Part shown: positions 26,895 to 37,472 of the stretch, in pieces
Numbering within the stretch: the stretch's first letter is position 1
Layout of the letters: each line of letters opens with the position of its first letter
DNA from: Rhodocyclaceae bacterium
GTDB taxonomy: Bacteria; Pseudomonadota; Gammaproteobacteria; Burkholderiales; Rhodocyclaceae
Assembly: GCA_008080565.1 (NCBI GenBank)
Contig: VIKE01000006.1
Coordinates: 1 to 64,000 of the forward strand
Length of the DNA stretch: 64,000 nt
Reading direction: 5' to 3'
Notes under the pieces: generated by a model
Seen by the model: only the letters and a program-made list of their open reading frames with translations
What the model was told of the DNA's origin: nothing
The model's database searches: none
Made by a program: the position numbers and the translations under genes

Positions 26895-27383
26895 TTACTT
26901 GCCCTGCTTGCGCGCAGCAACCTCGTCGGCACGAACGACGGCAGCGATCTTGTCGAGCACGCCATTGACGTACTTGTGGCCATCGGTGCCGCCGAAGGAT
27001 TTGGCCAGTTCGATGGCCTCGTTGATGATGACGCGGTAGGGCGTTTCGGGATGGTTGTTCATCTCGAAGGCGCCGAGCATCAGGACGCAGGCTTCGATTG
27101 GCGAGAGTTCGCTGAACGGCCGGTCGAGGTGGGCGGTGACTTGCGAAACCAGGGTCTCGCGCTGGCCGATGACGCCGCGCAGGGTGCCGACGAAGAATTC
27201 GCGGTCAGCCTTGGCGAAGCCTTCTTGCTCCGGCGCATAGGCCTCGATGGCAGCTTCATCGGCACCGCCGACGCGCCACTGGTAGAGCCCCTGCAGGACG
27301 AATTCACGGGCGCGGCGGCGGGCCGACTTGGGCGGCGCCTTGACGTCGTGGGGATGTTCGCTGTCGCTGAGGAAGGTGGTCAT
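26895..27383 (-). CDS. nusB: Transcription antitermination factor NusB
   Basis: 162 residues; all-helical NusB with [16 protein letters not shown] near the N-terminus and [18 protein letters not shown]...[10 protein letters not shown] at the C-terminal RNA-binding side. It binds boxA RNA with NusE during rRNA antitermination. A 20-residue charged N-terminal extension precedes the core. The start overlaps the ribH stop by 4 nt, the widespread ribH-nusB pairing. Confidence 0.96.
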   Translation of the reverse strand: MTTFLSDSEHPHDVKAPPKSARRRAREFVLQGLYQWRVGGADEAAIEAYAPEQEGFAKADREFFVGTLRGVIGQRETLVSQVTAHLDRPFSELSPIEACVLMLGAFEMNNHPETPYRVIINEAIELAKSFGGTDGHKYVNGVLDKIAAVVRADEVAARKQGK

Positions 27384-27853
27384 TGGAGCAGGGCTTTCTG
27401 AAGGTTGGCCATTTCGACGGCAGCCTGGGCGCAGTCGCTGCCTTTGGGCTGGGTGCGGATTTCGGCCTGTTCGTCGGTGTCGCAGGTCAGGATGCCGTTG
27501 GCGATGGGTACGCCGGTGTCGAGCTGGACTTCCATGATGGCGCGGCAGGCGTCGTTGGAAACCACTTCGAAGTGATAGGTGTCGCCGCGGATGACGGCGC
27601 CCAGGGCGACCAGCGCGTCGAAGCTGCCGCTTTGCGCCATGGTTTGCAGGACGAGCGGGATTTCCAGCGCGCCGGGCACGTTGGCGATGGTCATGTCGGC
27701 ATCGGCGACGCCGAGACGCTTGAGTTCGGTTACGCAGGACGAGAGCAGGGCTTCGCAGACCGGCAGGTTGAAGCGGCTCATGACGATGCCGACCTTGAGG
27801 CCGGCGCCGTTCAGGTTGTTGTCGTATTCAAAGATGTTGTCGAAACGGGACAT
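27380..27853 (-). CDS. ribH: 6,7-dimethyl-8-ribityllumazine synthase
   Basis: 157 residues of a typical lumazine synthase: VGIVMSRFN near the start, [23 protein letters not shown] with the catalytic His, and [15 protein letters not shown]. It condenses 5-amino-6-ribitylaminouracil with dihydroxybutanone phosphate, the product of the preceding ribBA gene 3 nt upstream. It overlaps nusB by 4 nt. Confidence 0.96.
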   Translation of the reverse strand: MSRFDNIFEYDNNLNGAGLKVGIVMSRFNLPVCEALLSSCVTELKRLGVADADMTIANVPGALEIPLVLQTMAQSGSFDALVALGAVIRGDTYHFEVVSNDACRAIMEVQLDTGVPIANGILTCDTDEQAEIRTQPKGSDCAQAAVEMANLQKALLQ

Positions 27854-27856
27854 GGC

Positions 27857-28966
27857 TTACAACTCCGCGGGTGTCGTGACGAAACCGGTGACTTCGAGGC
27901 CAAAGCCGGTCATGGAGGGCATCTTGCGCGGGCTGGAGAGCAGGCGCATCTTGGAAACGCCGACATCGCGCAGGATCTGGGCGCCGATGCCGTAGGTGCG
28001 CGGGTCCCATTTGACCGGGCCGCTGGGGGCGGTTCCGGTCAGGCGCGAGAGGATGGCTTCGCCGTCTTCCGGGCGGTGCATGAGGACGATGACGCCGTGG
28101 CCGAACTTGGCCATGGCCGACTGGGCTTCCTCGATCGAGAAGGACTGGCGCTTGCTGGCCGGGTCGAGGAAGTCGAGCACGGAGAGTGGTTCATGCACAC
28201 GAACCAGCGTTTCATCGCCGGCCGGGATATCGCCCTTGACCAGCGCCAGATGCGTGGCGCCACTGGCCTGATCGACATAGGCGTGCATGGTGAAGTCGCC
28301 GTGGGCGGTACTGATTGTCTTGCTCGTGACGCGCTTGACCAGGGTTTCGGAGGCGGCGCGGTAGTGGATGAGGTCGGCGATGGTGCCGATCTTGAGGCCA
28401 TGCTCCTTGGCGAATTCCATGAGCTCCGGCAGGCGGGCCATGGTGCCGTCGTCGTTCATGATTTCGCAGATCACCGAGGACGGCTCGAGGCCGGCCATGC
28501 CGGCGAGGTCGCAACCCGCTTCGGTGTGGCCGGCGCGGACCAGCACGCCGCCTTCGCGGGCGGTGATCGGGAAGACGTGGCCGGGCTGGACGATGTCGTC
28601 GATGGTCGTGTTCTTGGCGACGGCGACCTGGATGGTGCGCGCCCGATCGGCGGCCGAGATGCCGGTGGTGACGCCTTCGGCAGCTTCGATCGAGACGGTG
28701 AAGGCGGTGCCGTACTGGGTCTTGTTGTTCTTGGCCATCTGGACGAGGCCGAGCTTTTTGCAACGGGCTTCGGTCAGCGTCAGGCAGACCAGGCCACGGC
28801 CGAACTTGGCCATGAAATTGATTGCCTCGGGCGTGATGTGTTCGGCGGCCATGACGAGGTCGCCCTCGTTTTCGCGGTCTTCTTCATCAACCAGGATGAC
28901 CATGCGACCGGCCTTGAGTTCGGCGACGATCTCGGCGGTGCTGGCGATGGCGGGATGGGGTGGCAT
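27857..28966 (-). CDS. ribBA: 3,4-dihydroxy-2-butanone-4-phosphate synthase with degenerate RibA domain (RibBX type)
   Basis: 369 residues from the ATG at 28966 (MPPHPAIAST). The N-terminal RibB domain (about 5-205) has DEEDRENEGDL, the HT-EAGCDLAGMAG segment and SSVICEIMNDDG, so it should make dihydroxybutanone phosphate from ribulose 5-phosphate. The C-terminal RibA-like domain (about 210-365) lacks the zinc cysteines of GTP cyclohydrolase II: the expected Cys-containing motif reads VRVHEPLSVLDFLDP. That makes it a RibBX-type protein, so a separate GTP cyclohydrolase II must exist elsewhere. No FMN-riboswitch-like leader fits in the short upstream gap. Confidence 0.93.
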   Translation of the reverse strand: MPPHPAIASTAEIVAELKAGRMVILVDEEDRENEGDLVMAAEHITPEAINFMAKFGRGLVCLTLTEARCKKLGLVQMAKNNKTQYGTAFTVSIEAAEGVTTGISAADRARTIQVAVAKNTTIDDIVQPGHVFPITAREGGVLVRAGHTEAGCDLAGMAGLEPSSVICEIMNDDGTMARLPELMEFAKEHGLKIGTIADLIHYRAASETLVKRVTSKTISTAHGDFTMHAYVDQASGATHLALVKGDIPAGDETLVRVHEPLSVLDFLDPASKRQSFSIEEAQSAMAKFGHGVIVLMHRPEDGEAILSRLTGTAPSGPVKWDPRTYGIGAQILRDVGVSKMRLLSSPRKMPSMTGFGLEVTGFVTTPAEL

Positions 28967-29058
28967 TGGGGTGTCCGGGAACAGCAAAAGGGGGGTGCTA
29001 TTTTCGCAGAAACAGGCCGTTAGCACATGACTTTAGTGCCTTGCTCCCGCGCCGACAT

Positions 29059-29616
29059 TCAGGGCAGATAGGCTTCGACCTGGACGCGCAGGCGGACTTC
29101 GTCGCCGATGAAGGGGATGCCGTTGTTCAGGCCGAATTCGGAGCGGCGCAGCACACCGATGGCGTCGGCGCCGCAGCCGCGCTTGCGGCTGGCCAGATTG
29201 AGGCCGCATTTGAAGCGACTGACTTCGAGTCGCATTGGCCGGATTTCGCCGAGCATGACGAGAACGCCGTCGACGGCGCTCAGTTTTTCTTCGGTGAAAA
29301 TGAGTTTCTGGCTGCGAAAGAAAATGTAGGGGAAGTCCTTCGCCTTGAACCAGTCGTCGCCGCGCAGCACGTCGTCGCGCAATTCAAAACCGGTGTCGAG
29401 CGAGGCGGCTTCGATGCTGATGTCGATGCGGCCCGTTTTCTCCTCCGGATTGAATTCGACGATGCCGCTGCTCCGATTGAACTGGCCGCGCTGCGTCGAA
29501 AAGCCGAGGTGGTCGACTTCGAAGCTGGCGTAGGTGTGCGACGGGTCGATGGTGTATTCGGCGGCATCGGCCGGGGCCAGGAGCACGGCAAAAAGGAGGA
29601 CGATGATGCGGTTCAC
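29059..29616 (-). CDS. YceI-family periplasmic protein
   Basis: 185 residues from a GTG at 29616, giving a clean signal peptide (NRIIVLLFAVLLAPADA) and mature start AEYTIDPSHTYASFEVDHLGFS, the hallmark of the YceI lipocalin-like fold. Later motifs include GRIDISIEAASLDTGF, DWFKAKDFPYIFFRS and FGLNNGIPFIGDEVRL. YceI proteins bind isoprenoid-type lipids in the periplasm; the ligand here is unknown. One copy of the dispersed repeat (29622-29660) lies immediately upstream of the start. Confidence 0.88.
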   Translation of the reverse strand: MNRIIVLLFAVLLAPADAAEYTIDPSHTYASFEVDHLGFSTQRGQFNRSSGIVEFNPEEKTGRIDISIEAASLDTGFELRDDVLRGDDWFKAKDFPYIFFRSQKLIFTEEKLSAVDGVLVMLGEIRPMRLEVSRFKCGLNLASRKRGCGADAIGVLRRSEFGLNNGIPFIGDEVRLRVQVEAYLP

Positions 29617-29621
29617 GGTGA

Positions 29622-29660
29622 TTCCCACGGTCAACTGGAAAAAAGGGCCAAAATTGAAAT
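29622..29660 (+). repeat. Dispersed ~38-bp repeat, copy A
   Basis: This copy starts TTCCCACGGTCAACTGG, then an A run, GGCCAAAATTGAAAT. It matches four other copies in the window (B-E), all in the same orientation. It is intergenic, between the divergent YceI gene and the membrane aminopropyltransferase-like gene, within the YceI leader. Confidence 0.75.
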
Positions 29661-29726
29661 GACGATGGCGTTGAGACCGTGCCGCTGCTGAGCCGTTCCA
29701 TTGATTTCGCGGTAGCATCGCTGCCC

Positions 29727-31226
29727 ATGCGGCATGCCCTCCTCTTCTCCGTCTTTGTCATCGCCTCCTGCGGGCTGGCCTACGAGCTGATCGCCGGTGC
29801 CCTGTCGTCCTACTTGCTCGGCGATTCGGTGACGCAGTTCTCGACGGTGATCGGTACCTACCTGTTCGCCATGGGCGCCGGCTCGTGGTTGTCGAAATAC
29901 ATTACACGCGACCTGATCGGGCGTTTCATCCAGATCGAACTGATGGTCGGGCTGCTCGGCGGTTTTTCGGCGATCGGGCTGTTCCTCGTTTTCACCTGGC
30001 TGGGCGGGCCGTTCAAGCTGGTGCTCTACCTCGCGGTGTTCGGCGTCGGGGTGCTCGTCGGGCTCGAGATTCCGCTGGTCATGCGCATCTTGAAGCGCGA
30101 ACTGGCCTTCAAGGATCTCGTGTCGCAAGTGCTCACTTTCGATTATCTCGGTGCGCTGGCGGTCTCCATCCTCTTTCCGCTGGTGCTGGCGCCGCAGATC
30201 GGCATGGTGCGCACGGGGCTGTTGTTTGGCGTGCTCAACGTCGCCGTGGCGCTCTGGGCGCTGCATCTGTTCTGCGATCAACTGCCGTCGCGGCGCTGGC
30301 TTGCCGTGCAGAGCTGGACGGTCTTCGGCCTCCTCGCCGCCGGTTTCGCCGGGGCCGGGCAACTGACAACCATCGCCGAAACCCACCTCTACGCCGACGA
30401 CATCATCCACGCTGAAACGACGCCCTACCAGCGCCTTGTCGTCACCCGCTGGCGCGACGATCTGCGCCTGTTCATCAACAACAACCTGCAGTTCTCATCG
30501 CACGACGAATACCGCTACCACGAGGCGCTGGTTCATCCCGGGCTGGCCAGCCTGCCGGGGGCGAAGCGGGTGTTGGTGCTCGGTGGTGGCGACGGGCTGG
30601 CGGTGCGTGAAATCCTCAAGTATCCGAACGTCGAGGCGGTGACGCTGGTCGATCTCGACCCGGCGATGACCAATCTGTTCTCGAAGGCCCCGGCCCTCGT
30701 TGCGCTCAACGAAGGGGCGCTGAGTTCGCCCAAGGTAACGGTGGTCAACGCCGACGCCCTGCAGTGGCTGGAGGAAAGCCGCGAATATTTCGATTTCGTT
30801 GTCGTCGATTTTCCCGATCCGGCCAATTACGCGCTTGGCAAGCTGTACACCTCGGCCTTCTACCGCCTGCTCGAAAAACGCCTGTCGGCCCGTGGGCTGA
30901 TCGTCGTCCAATCAACCTCGCCGCTCTACGCCCGGCAATCGTACTGGTGCGTCGTGACGACGCTGGAAAGTGTCGGTTTCAAGACGGCGCCGTACCACGC
31001 GCTGGTCCCGTCCTTCGGCGAATGGGGCTACATCGTCGCCGGCCGGCAGGAATTCACCATTCCCACGGTCGACCGGAAAAAAACGCGATTTTTAACATCG
31101 GAAATCCTCCCCGGCCTGTTCGAATTCCCGGCCGACATGGCGCGCCTGCCGGCCGAGGTCAATCAGTTGAACAATCAGGTATTGGTGCGCACCTTCGAAG
31201 ACGAGTGGCGCAAAGTCATTCGCTAG
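29727..31226 (+). CDS. Membrane-anchored spermidine synthase-like protein
   Basis: 499 residues from the ATG at 29727 (MRHALLFSVF); an in-frame ATG 48 nt upstream is possible. Seven hydrophobic segments fill about residues 5-225, followed by an aminopropyltransferase (SpeE-like) domain (about 235-475) with YQRLVVTRW, HDEYRYHEALVHP, VLVLGGGDGLAVREIL, VTLVDLDPAMT, VVVDFPDP and GEWGYIVAG. SpeE transfers aminopropyl groups to putrescine; members with this membrane half are widespread but their substrate is unproven. The gene converges on the GGDEF-EAL gene with a 4-nt overlap of stop codons. The downstream context gives no polyamine genes. Confidence 0.85.
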   Translation: MRHALLFSVFVIASCGLAYELIAGALSSYLLGDSVTQFSTVIGTYLFAMGAGSWLSKYITRDLIGRFIQIELMVGLLGGFSAIGLFLVFTWLGGPFKLVLYLAVFGVGVLVGLEIPLVMRILKRELAFKDLVSQVLTFDYLGALAVSILFPLVLAPQIGMVRTGLLFGVLNVAVALWALHLFCDQLPSRRWLAVQSWTVFGLLAAGFAGAGQLTTIAETHLYADDIIHAETTPYQRLVVTRWRDDLRLFINNNLQFSSHDEYRYHEALVHPGLASLPGAKRVLVLGGGDGLAVREILKYPNVEAVTLVDLDPAMTNLFSKAPALVALNEGALSSPKVTVVNADALQWLEESREYFDFVVVDFPDPANYALGKLYTSAFYRLLEKRLSARGLIVVQSTSPLYARQSYWCVVTTLESVGFKTAPYHALVPSFGEWGYIVAGRQEFTIPTVDRKKTRFLTSEILPGLFEFPADMARLPAEVNQLNNQVLVRTFEDEWRKVIR

Positions 31227-32974
31227 CTGGCGTGCGTTGCCTGATGCGCCTTGAGGTAGGCTACCGTGTCGTCAAACGGCATCGGCCGACTGAACAGGTA
31301 GCCTTGCAGGATGTCGCAGCCGAGCCCGGCAAGAAAGTCGCGCTGGGCCTCGGTTTCGACGCCCTCGGCGACCAGCTCGAGACCCAGGCTGTGGCCCAGC
31401 GCAATCGTTGCCGTACAAATGGCGGCGTCGTTGACGTCGGTTTCGATATCCGTGACGAAAGAGCGGTCGAGCTTGAGGCGCTTGATCGGCAGGTGCTTGA
31501 GGTAAGCCAGTGACGAGTAGCCCGTGCCGAAATCGTCGATGGCCAGAACGATGCCCATGGCGGCCAGCTGGTCGAGGATGGACAGGGTCATTTCGGGGTT
31601 TTCCATCGCCGTGCTCTCGGTCACTTCGAGCTCGATGTCCTCGGGGGACAGGTCGTAGCAGGCCAGCGCGCCACGGACCAGAAGCAGCAGGTTTTCATGG
31701 CGCAACTGCTGGGCCGAAATGTTGATGGCAACGCGGATGCTGTCGATGCCCTGCTGTTTCATGACGCGAATCTGCCGGCAGGTTTCCCAGATCACCCAGT
31801 CGCCGAGCGGCTGGATCAAACCGGTTTCTTCAGCGATGCAGATGAAGCGCATCGGTGAAACCTGGCCGAATTTCGCATTGTTCCAGCGCAGCAAGGCCTC
31901 GACGCCGAGGACACGACCGCTGATCGTTTCGATCTGCGGCTGGAAGTGCAGCGAAAACTCGCTGCTCGCCGGCGAAATGGCGGCAATGGCCTGGCGCAAC
32001 TCGTTTTCCATCGCCAGGCGTTCGCCCGCTGCCTCGTTCATCCGGGCGGTGTAGAACTGGTGATTGTTGCGACCGGCACTTTTCGCGTGGTACATCGCCG
32101 TGTCGGCGTTGCGCAACAGCGTTCCGGGATCGTTGCCATCTATCGGATAGAGGCTGATGCCGATGCTCGGCGTGGCGTACAGCACGTGGTCGGCGATCCG
32201 GTAACTGTCGGCCAGGTTGCTTTGAATCTTGCTGGCGACGCGAGCGGCGGTCAGTGGTGATTCGATGTCGGGCAGGACGACGACGAATTCGTCGCCGCCA
32301 ATGCGCGCCACGAGATCGCTGGCGCGCACGCATTCACGCAGGCGCAAGGCGACATTCTGCAGCAACTGGTCACCAACTTGATGGCCCAGCGTATCGTTGA
32401 TGTTCTTGAAATTGTCGAGGTCAATCAGCATCAATGCCAGCTGATGATTCTCCCGCTGGCAACTGCGCAGCGACTGCGCGAGCTGCGACTCGAAGGCCAG
32501 CCGGTTAGGCAGATTGGTTAGCGGATCGTGATAGGCCAAGTAGGCCAGGCGGTCGGCGACTTCATGGTTGGCGTCAATTTCACTGAAATTGGCGACATAG
32601 TTACGGATGCTGCCATCGGTGTTGCGCAGTACCGAAATCTTCAGCGCGCGCGGATAGTTGGCGCCATCCTTCTGCTTGTTCCAGATCTCGCCCTCCCAGT
32701 AATCCCGAGTCTCCAGCGCTTGCCACATCGCCGCATAAAATTCGGGAGTAGCCCGGCCGGAAGACAGAATCCGCGGATTCTGCCCGATCAACTCCTCCGG
32801 CGAATAGCCGCTCAACCGGCACAGGGCGCTGTTCACCGCAACAATCAGGTTCTGCCCGTCCGTCACCAGCATGCCTTCATTGCTCTGCTCGAAGGCACAC
32901 AGAAAGACCTTTCCGGACAGGAGATCGTTGTCCGGCGGGGGCAGGCTGCTGGCTGCTGCGTTGGCGCTGGTCAT
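31223..32974 (-). CDS. PAS-GGDEF-EAL c-di-GMP turnover protein
   Basis: 583 residues, soluble. PAS (about 20-145), GGDEF domain (about 150-315) with intact ARIGGDEFVV, and EAL domain (about 325-575) with GVEALLRW, ELEVTEST, DDFGTGYSSLAYL, KLDRSF and AEGVETEAQ. Both catalytic sites look complete, so it may make or degrade c-di-GMP depending on the PAS input. It stands alone, between the convergent aminopropyltransferase-like gene and ychF. Its PAS is of the type also seen in the large signalling operon, but no physical link is visible. Confidence 0.92.
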   Translation of the reverse strand: MTSANAAASSLPPPDNDLLSGKVFLCAFEQSNEGMLVTDGQNLIVAVNSALCRLSGYSPEELIGQNPRILSSGRATPEFYAAMWQALETRDYWEGEIWNKQKDGANYPRALKISVLRNTDGSIRNYVANFSEIDANHEVADRLAYLAYHDPLTNLPNRLAFESQLAQSLRSCQRENHQLALMLIDLDNFKNINDTLGHQVGDQLLQNVALRLRECVRASDLVARIGGDEFVVVLPDIESPLTAARVASKIQSNLADSYRIADHVLYATPSIGISLYPIDGNDPGTLLRNADTAMYHAKSAGRNNHQFYTARMNEAAGERLAMENELRQAIAAISPASSEFSLHFQPQIETISGRVLGVEALLRWNNAKFGQVSPMRFICIAEETGLIQPLGDWVIWETCRQIRVMKQQGIDSIRVAINISAQQLRHENLLLLVRGALACYDLSPEDIELEVTESTAMENPEMTLSILDQLAAMGIVLAIDDFGTGYSSLAYLKHLPIKRLKLDRSFVTDIETDVNDAAICTATIALGHSLGLELVAEGVETEAQRDFLAGLGCDILQGYLFSRPMPFDDTVAYLKAHQATHAS

Positions 32975-33016
32975 AGAGTCATTCAGACTGTATATGAGAT
33001 TATTCTAATCTTCTCG

Positions 33017-34108
<1,092 letters not shown>

Positions 34109-34119
34109 GGGTTTTTTCC

Positions 34120-34698
34120 TTAGACGGCTTTGCCGTGCAACTGTTGTTGAGCGCCGGCAAAGTCTCCGGCGGCGAGTTTGGGCCAGGCCAGCAGGCAGCG
34201 GGCGAGGGCATGTTCGATATCCGGCAGTTCGTCCTTGCGCGGCTGGTGCAGGACGAAATCAACCACTTGCTGGGACAGGCCGAGCGTCCGCGGGTGGCCG
34301 ATGCCGAGACGCAGGCGCCAGAAATCCGGCGTGCCGAGCCTGGCCTGGATATCCTTCAGACCATTGTGGCCGCCGTTGCCGCCACCCTGCTTGAGGCGGA
34401 TGCCACCGGGCGGCAGGTCGAGTTCGTCGTGGATGACGAGAACCTCTTCCGGCGGAATCTTGTAGAAATTGGCCAGCGCAGCCACCGACTGACCGGAACG
34501 GTTCATGAAGGTGCTCGGTTGCAGCAGCCAGGTTTCGCCGACGCGTCCCGCCTTGCCATGGAACTTGGCTTGCGGGGTGAGCGACACCTTCAGCTTGTCG
34601 GCCAGATGGTCGACAAACCAGAAGCCGACGTTGTGTCGGGTCGCTTCGTATTCCGGGCCGGGGTTGCCGAGGCCAACGATCAGGCGGGGTGGGTTCAT
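34120..34698 (-). CDS. pth: Peptidyl-tRNA hydrolase
   Basis: 192 residues: [23 protein letters not shown] at the N-terminus with the catalytic His, [41 protein letters not shown] and [11 protein letters not shown]. It releases tRNA from peptidyl-tRNA dropped by ribosomes. The rplY-pth-ychF order is conserved in betaproteobacteria. Confidence 0.97.
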   Translation of the reverse strand: MNPPRLIVGLGNPGPEYEATRHNVGFWFVDHLADKLKVSLTPQAKFHGKAGRVGETWLLQPSTFMNRSGQSVAALANFYKIPPEEVLVIHDELDLPPGGIRLKQGGGNGGHNGLKDIQARLGTPDFWRLRLGIGHPRTLGLSQQVVDFVLHQPRKDELPDIEHALARCLLAWPKLAAGDFAGAQQQLHGKAV

Positions 34699-34712
34699 GG
34701 GCTATAAGTGCG

Positions 34713-34746
34713 AAAAAGCCGCCGGCGGCATGATGCCAGCGGCGGC
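34713..34746 (-). terminator. Intrinsic terminator after rplY
   Basis: On the minus strand GCCGCCG pairs with CGGCGGC, with an inner stem TGGCAT/ATGCCG after one mismatch, followed by five T residues (34713-34717). It lies about 25 nt after the rplY stop codon, which separates rplY from pth at least partly. Confidence 0.7.
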
Positions 34747-34768
34747 CATTACTGCATGATGCCGGAAA

Positions 34769-35374
34769 TTACGCGGCAGCAGCTTCGCCTTCAGCCGCAT
34801 CGGTAGCGCCAACCTTGCCGGCAACGATACCGACGACGACGTCGTCAGTAGCGTGGGCAACCAGCTTGACGCCGTTCGGCAGCTTGAGCTGGGAGAGGTG
34901 GATGCTGTCGCCGACATTCAGGGCGGACAGGTCGACTTCGACGAACTCAGGCAGATCCTTGGCCAGGCAATGCACGTCGACTTCGGTGATGACGTGGTTG
35001 ACCAGACCGCCGTTGAGCTTGACACCTGGGCCAACTTCTTCGTTGGTGAAGTGCAGCGGCACCTTGATGTGCAGTTCGTGCGTGGCATCAACGCGCTGGA
35101 AGTCGATGTGCAGAACCAGCGGACGGTAGGCGTGCATCTGGTAATCGCGCAGCAGAACCTGCTCTTTTTTGCCATCAACGACGAGGTTGATGACGGAAGA
35201 ATGGAAAGCTTCCTTCTTCAGCTTGAGCAGCAGGTCGTTATGGACGACTTCGATGGCTTGCGGGGTGGCTTCGCCACCGTAAACAATACCCGGGACGGTG
35301 CCAGCGCGACGCAGGCGGCGGCTCGCACCCGTTCCCTGCAGCGTACGCGCTTGGGCGATAAGTTCAAATTGCAT
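34769..35374 (-). CDS. rplY: 50S ribosomal protein L25 (general stress Ctc type)
   Basis: 201 residues, the long two-domain L25/Ctc form. N-terminal 5S-rRNA-binding domain (about 1-95) with [21 protein letters not shown], and C-terminal beta domain (about 100-190) with [28 protein letters not shown]. The C-terminal tail is alanine/glutamate-rich. It follows prs, as in many proteobacteria. Confidence 0.96.
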   Translation of the reverse strand: MQFELIAQARTLQGTGASRRLRRAGTVPGIVYGGEATPQAIEVVHNDLLLKLKKEAFHSSVINLVVDGKKEQVLLRDYQMHAYRPLVLHIDFQRVDATHELHIKVPLHFTNEEVGPGVKLNGGLVNHVITEVDVHCLAKDLPEFVEVDLSALNVGDSIHLSQLKLPNGVKLVAHATDDVVVGIVAGKVGATDAAEGEAAAA

Positions 35375-35430
35375 GGTGATACTCCAATAGTTTTCCCGGT
35401 CCGCGACCAGAACGGGAAGGTTAAAAAAAC

Positions 35431-36381
35431 TTAATCGATGAACAGCGACGAGACGGAGTCGTCGTTGCTGATCCGGCGAATGGTTTCGGCCATGATCTCG
35501 GCCACGGAAAGCTGGCGGATGCGCGGGCAGGCTGCGGCATCGTCGCGCAACGGAATGGTATCGGTGACAACCAGAGCGTCGAGGTCGGAGTCATTGACCC
35601 GCTCGATTGCCGGGCCGGACAGCACCGGGTGGGTACAGTAGGCAACGACCTTCTTGGCGCCATTGGCCTTGAGTGCGGTGGCCGCCTTGCACAGGGTGCC
35701 GGCGGTGTCGACCATGTCGTCCATGATGATGCAGGTGCGGCCGTCTACTTCACCGATGATGTTCATCACTTCGGAAACGTTGGCCTTCGGACGGCGCTTG
35801 TCGATGATCGCCAGGTCGCATTCAAGGCGCTTGGCCAGGGAGCGGGCGCGGACGACGCCACCGTGGTCGGGGGAAACGACCAGCGGGTTTTCATAATGCT
35901 GCTTGCGGATATCGTCGAGCAGGATGGGCAGGGCGTAGATGTTATCGACCGGAATGTCGAAGAAGCCCTGAATCTGTTCGGCGTGCAGGTCCATGGTCAG
36001 TACGCGATCGACGCCGGAGGCGACGAGCATGTTGGCGACCAGCTTGGCAGCGATCGGCACGCGCGAGGAGCGCGAGCGGCGATCCTGGCGGGCGTAGCCG
36101 AAGTACGGGATGGTGGCGGTGATGCGGCCGGCCGAAGCGCGTTTCAGCGAATCGACGATGACCAGCAGTTCCATCAGGTTGTCGTTGCAGGGGGCGCAGG
36201 TTGATTGCAGCACGAAGATGTCGCGACCGCGAACGTGTTCCTGCAACTCGACGCTGACTTCGCCGTCGGAGAAGCGCCCGACATTGGCGCGGCCAAGGTC
36301 GACGTTGAGTTCGTTGGCGACGGCTGCGGCCAGTTTTGGATTGGCGTTGCCAGTGAAGACCATCAAGCTGTTGTAGGCCAT
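35431..36381 (-). CDS. prs: Ribose-phosphate pyrophosphokinase
   Basis: 316 residues from the ATG at 36381 (MAYNSLMVF); the longer open frame upstream runs into the tRNA-Gln gene. PRPP synthase makes PRPP from ribose 5-phosphate and ATP for nucleotide, His and Trp synthesis. Seen are [16 protein letters not shown], the flexible loop [18 protein letters not shown] with catalytic Arg, [25 protein letters not shown] and the PRPP loop [14 protein letters not shown]. Length is standard for class I enzymes. Confidence 0.97.
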   Translation of the reverse strand: MAYNSLMVFTGNANPKLAAAVANELNVDLGRANVGRFSDGEVSVELQEHVRGRDIFVLQSTCAPCNDNLMELLVIVDSLKRASAGRITATIPYFGYARQDRRSRSSRVPIAAKLVANMLVASGVDRVLTMDLHAEQIQGFFDIPVDNIYALPILLDDIRKQHYENPLVVSPDHGGVVRARSLAKRLECDLAIIDKRRPKANVSEVMNIIGEVDGRTCIIMDDMVDTAGTLCKAATALKANGAKKVVAYCTHPVLSGPAIERVNDSDLDALVVTDTIPLRDDAAACPRIRQLSVAEIMAETIRRISNDDSVSSLFID

Positions 36382-36435
36382 TCCCACATTCCTCCGGACC
36401 TTCTGCATGCTTACGTGCATTTGCCCGCCACAATG

Positions 36436-36463
36436 AAAATCGGGCAGGCTTGTGACCTGCCCG
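36436..36463 (-). terminator. Terminator-like hairpin after tRNA-Gln
   Basis: CGGGCAGG (36441-36448) and CCTGCCCG (36456-36463) form a perfect 8-bp stem with a 7-nt loop, followed on the minus strand by ATTTTC. It lies 9 nt after the tRNA 3' end, between the tRNA and prs. The T tract is short, so readthrough into prs is possible. Confidence 0.65.
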
Positions 36464-36472
36464 AAGGAAATT

Positions 36473-36549
36473 TGGCTGGGGAAGAAGGATTCGAACCTTC
36501 GAATGCCGGAATCAAAATCCGGTGCCTTGACCAACTTGGCGACTCCCCA
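36473..36549 (-). tRNA. tRNA-Gln (anticodon TTG)
   Basis: A complete 77-nt cloverleaf on the minus strand starts TGGGGAG (5' acceptor) and ends CTCCCCA-type pairing with encoded CCA. The anticodon stem-loop is CCGGA-TTTTGAT-TCCGG, anticodon TTG, decoding CAA. The T-arm is GAAGG-TTCGAAT-CCTTC. The U-starting acceptor (TGGGG) is typical of bacterial tRNA-Gln. Its place between ispE and prs is conserved in betaproteobacteria. Confidence 0.97.
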
Positions 36550-36623
36550 GCGGGTTGCTCGAACGGGTTCGCGTCCGAGCGAGGCGCGAATAATACAGTA
36601 GCTCTTTGTGGAAATCCAGCCCT

Positions 36624-37472
36624 TTAGCGAATTTTTGCCAGCGGGTGTTCAGTCAGGCCATCGGCGATCCAGCCCCGCATGCCGGCCGGAAGGCAGGCGA
36701 GAAGGGCTTCGGCCTCGCTGCGTCGGGGGAAACCGGCAAAAACGCAGGCGCCGGAGCCGGTCATCATGGCTTGGGGGGCACGGCCCTTGAGCCAGGCGAG
36801 ATGTTCGGCGACGGCCGGGAATTTGGCACTGGCGACCGCTTCGAGATCGTTGTGGCCTTGCCCGTGCTGCCAGTCTGTCGGGCGAATGGCCGCGGTGTCG
36901 CGCTTCAGTTCGGGGGCGCTGAAAATGGCCGCAGTCGGGACGTGGACCGCAGGATGCAGAACCAGGTAGCTTTCCGGCGGCAGATCGACGTCGGTAAAGG
37001 CCTCGCCAACGCCTTCGGCAAAGGTGTTGCGACCATGCACGAAGACTGGGACGTCGGCGCCGAGGGCGAGACCGATTTTCTCCAGCGCTGGTCGGCTGAG
37101 GCCGGTTTGCCACAGATGGTTGAGTCCGAGGAGTACGGTGGCGGCATCGGATGAGCCGCCGCCGAGGCCGCCACCCATTGGCAATCGCTTGTTGAGATGG
37201 ATTGTCGCGCCTTGCCGGCACCCCGTCGCCTCCTGTAGCAGGCGGGCAGCACGGACGGTCAGGTCACTGTCGGCCGGAACGCCGGGAATGGGCGTGGCGA
37301 GAACGATTTCACCAGCGTCGCGCGGTGCGAAACGTAGCGTGTCGGCGCGGTCGATGAAGCGAAACACGGTTTGCAGCAGGTGGTAACCGTCGGCCCGCCG
37401 GCCGACAACGTGCAGGAACAGATTGAGCTTGGCCGGGGCGGGCCAAGCGCTGGCCCAGGTCCACTCGCTCAT
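36624..37472 (-). CDS. ispE: 4-diphosphocytidyl-2-C-methyl-D-erythritol kinase
   Basis: 282 residues from the ATG at 37472, which overlaps the lolB stop as ATGA. GHMP kinase of the MEP isoprenoid pathway: [21 protein letters not shown] at the N-terminus, ATP loop [18 protein letters not shown] (about 90-107), and [12 protein letters not shown] near the C-terminus. It phosphorylates CDP-methylerythritol. The lolB-ispE-tRNA-Gln-prs order matches betaproteobacterial genomes. Confidence 0.96.
   Translation of the reverse strand: MSEWTWASAWPAPAKLNLFLHVVGRRADGYHLLQTVFRFIDRADTLRFAPRDAGEIVLATPIPGVPADSDLTVRAARLLQEATGCRQGATIHLNKRLPMGGGLGGGSSDAATVLLGLNHLWQTGLSRPALEKIGLALGADVPVFVHGRNTFAEGVGEAFTDVDLPPESYLVLHPAVHVPTAAIFSAPELKRDTAAIRPTDWQHGQGHNDLEAVASAKFPAVAEHLAWLKGRAPQAMMTGSGACVFAGFPRRSEAEALLACLPAGMRGWIADGLTEHPLAKIR

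Noticed and set aside
27383-29023. A 546-codon frame antisense to nusB/ribH/ribBA
   Set aside because: It is a GC-rich shadow of the minus-strand rib genes, which are unmistakable.
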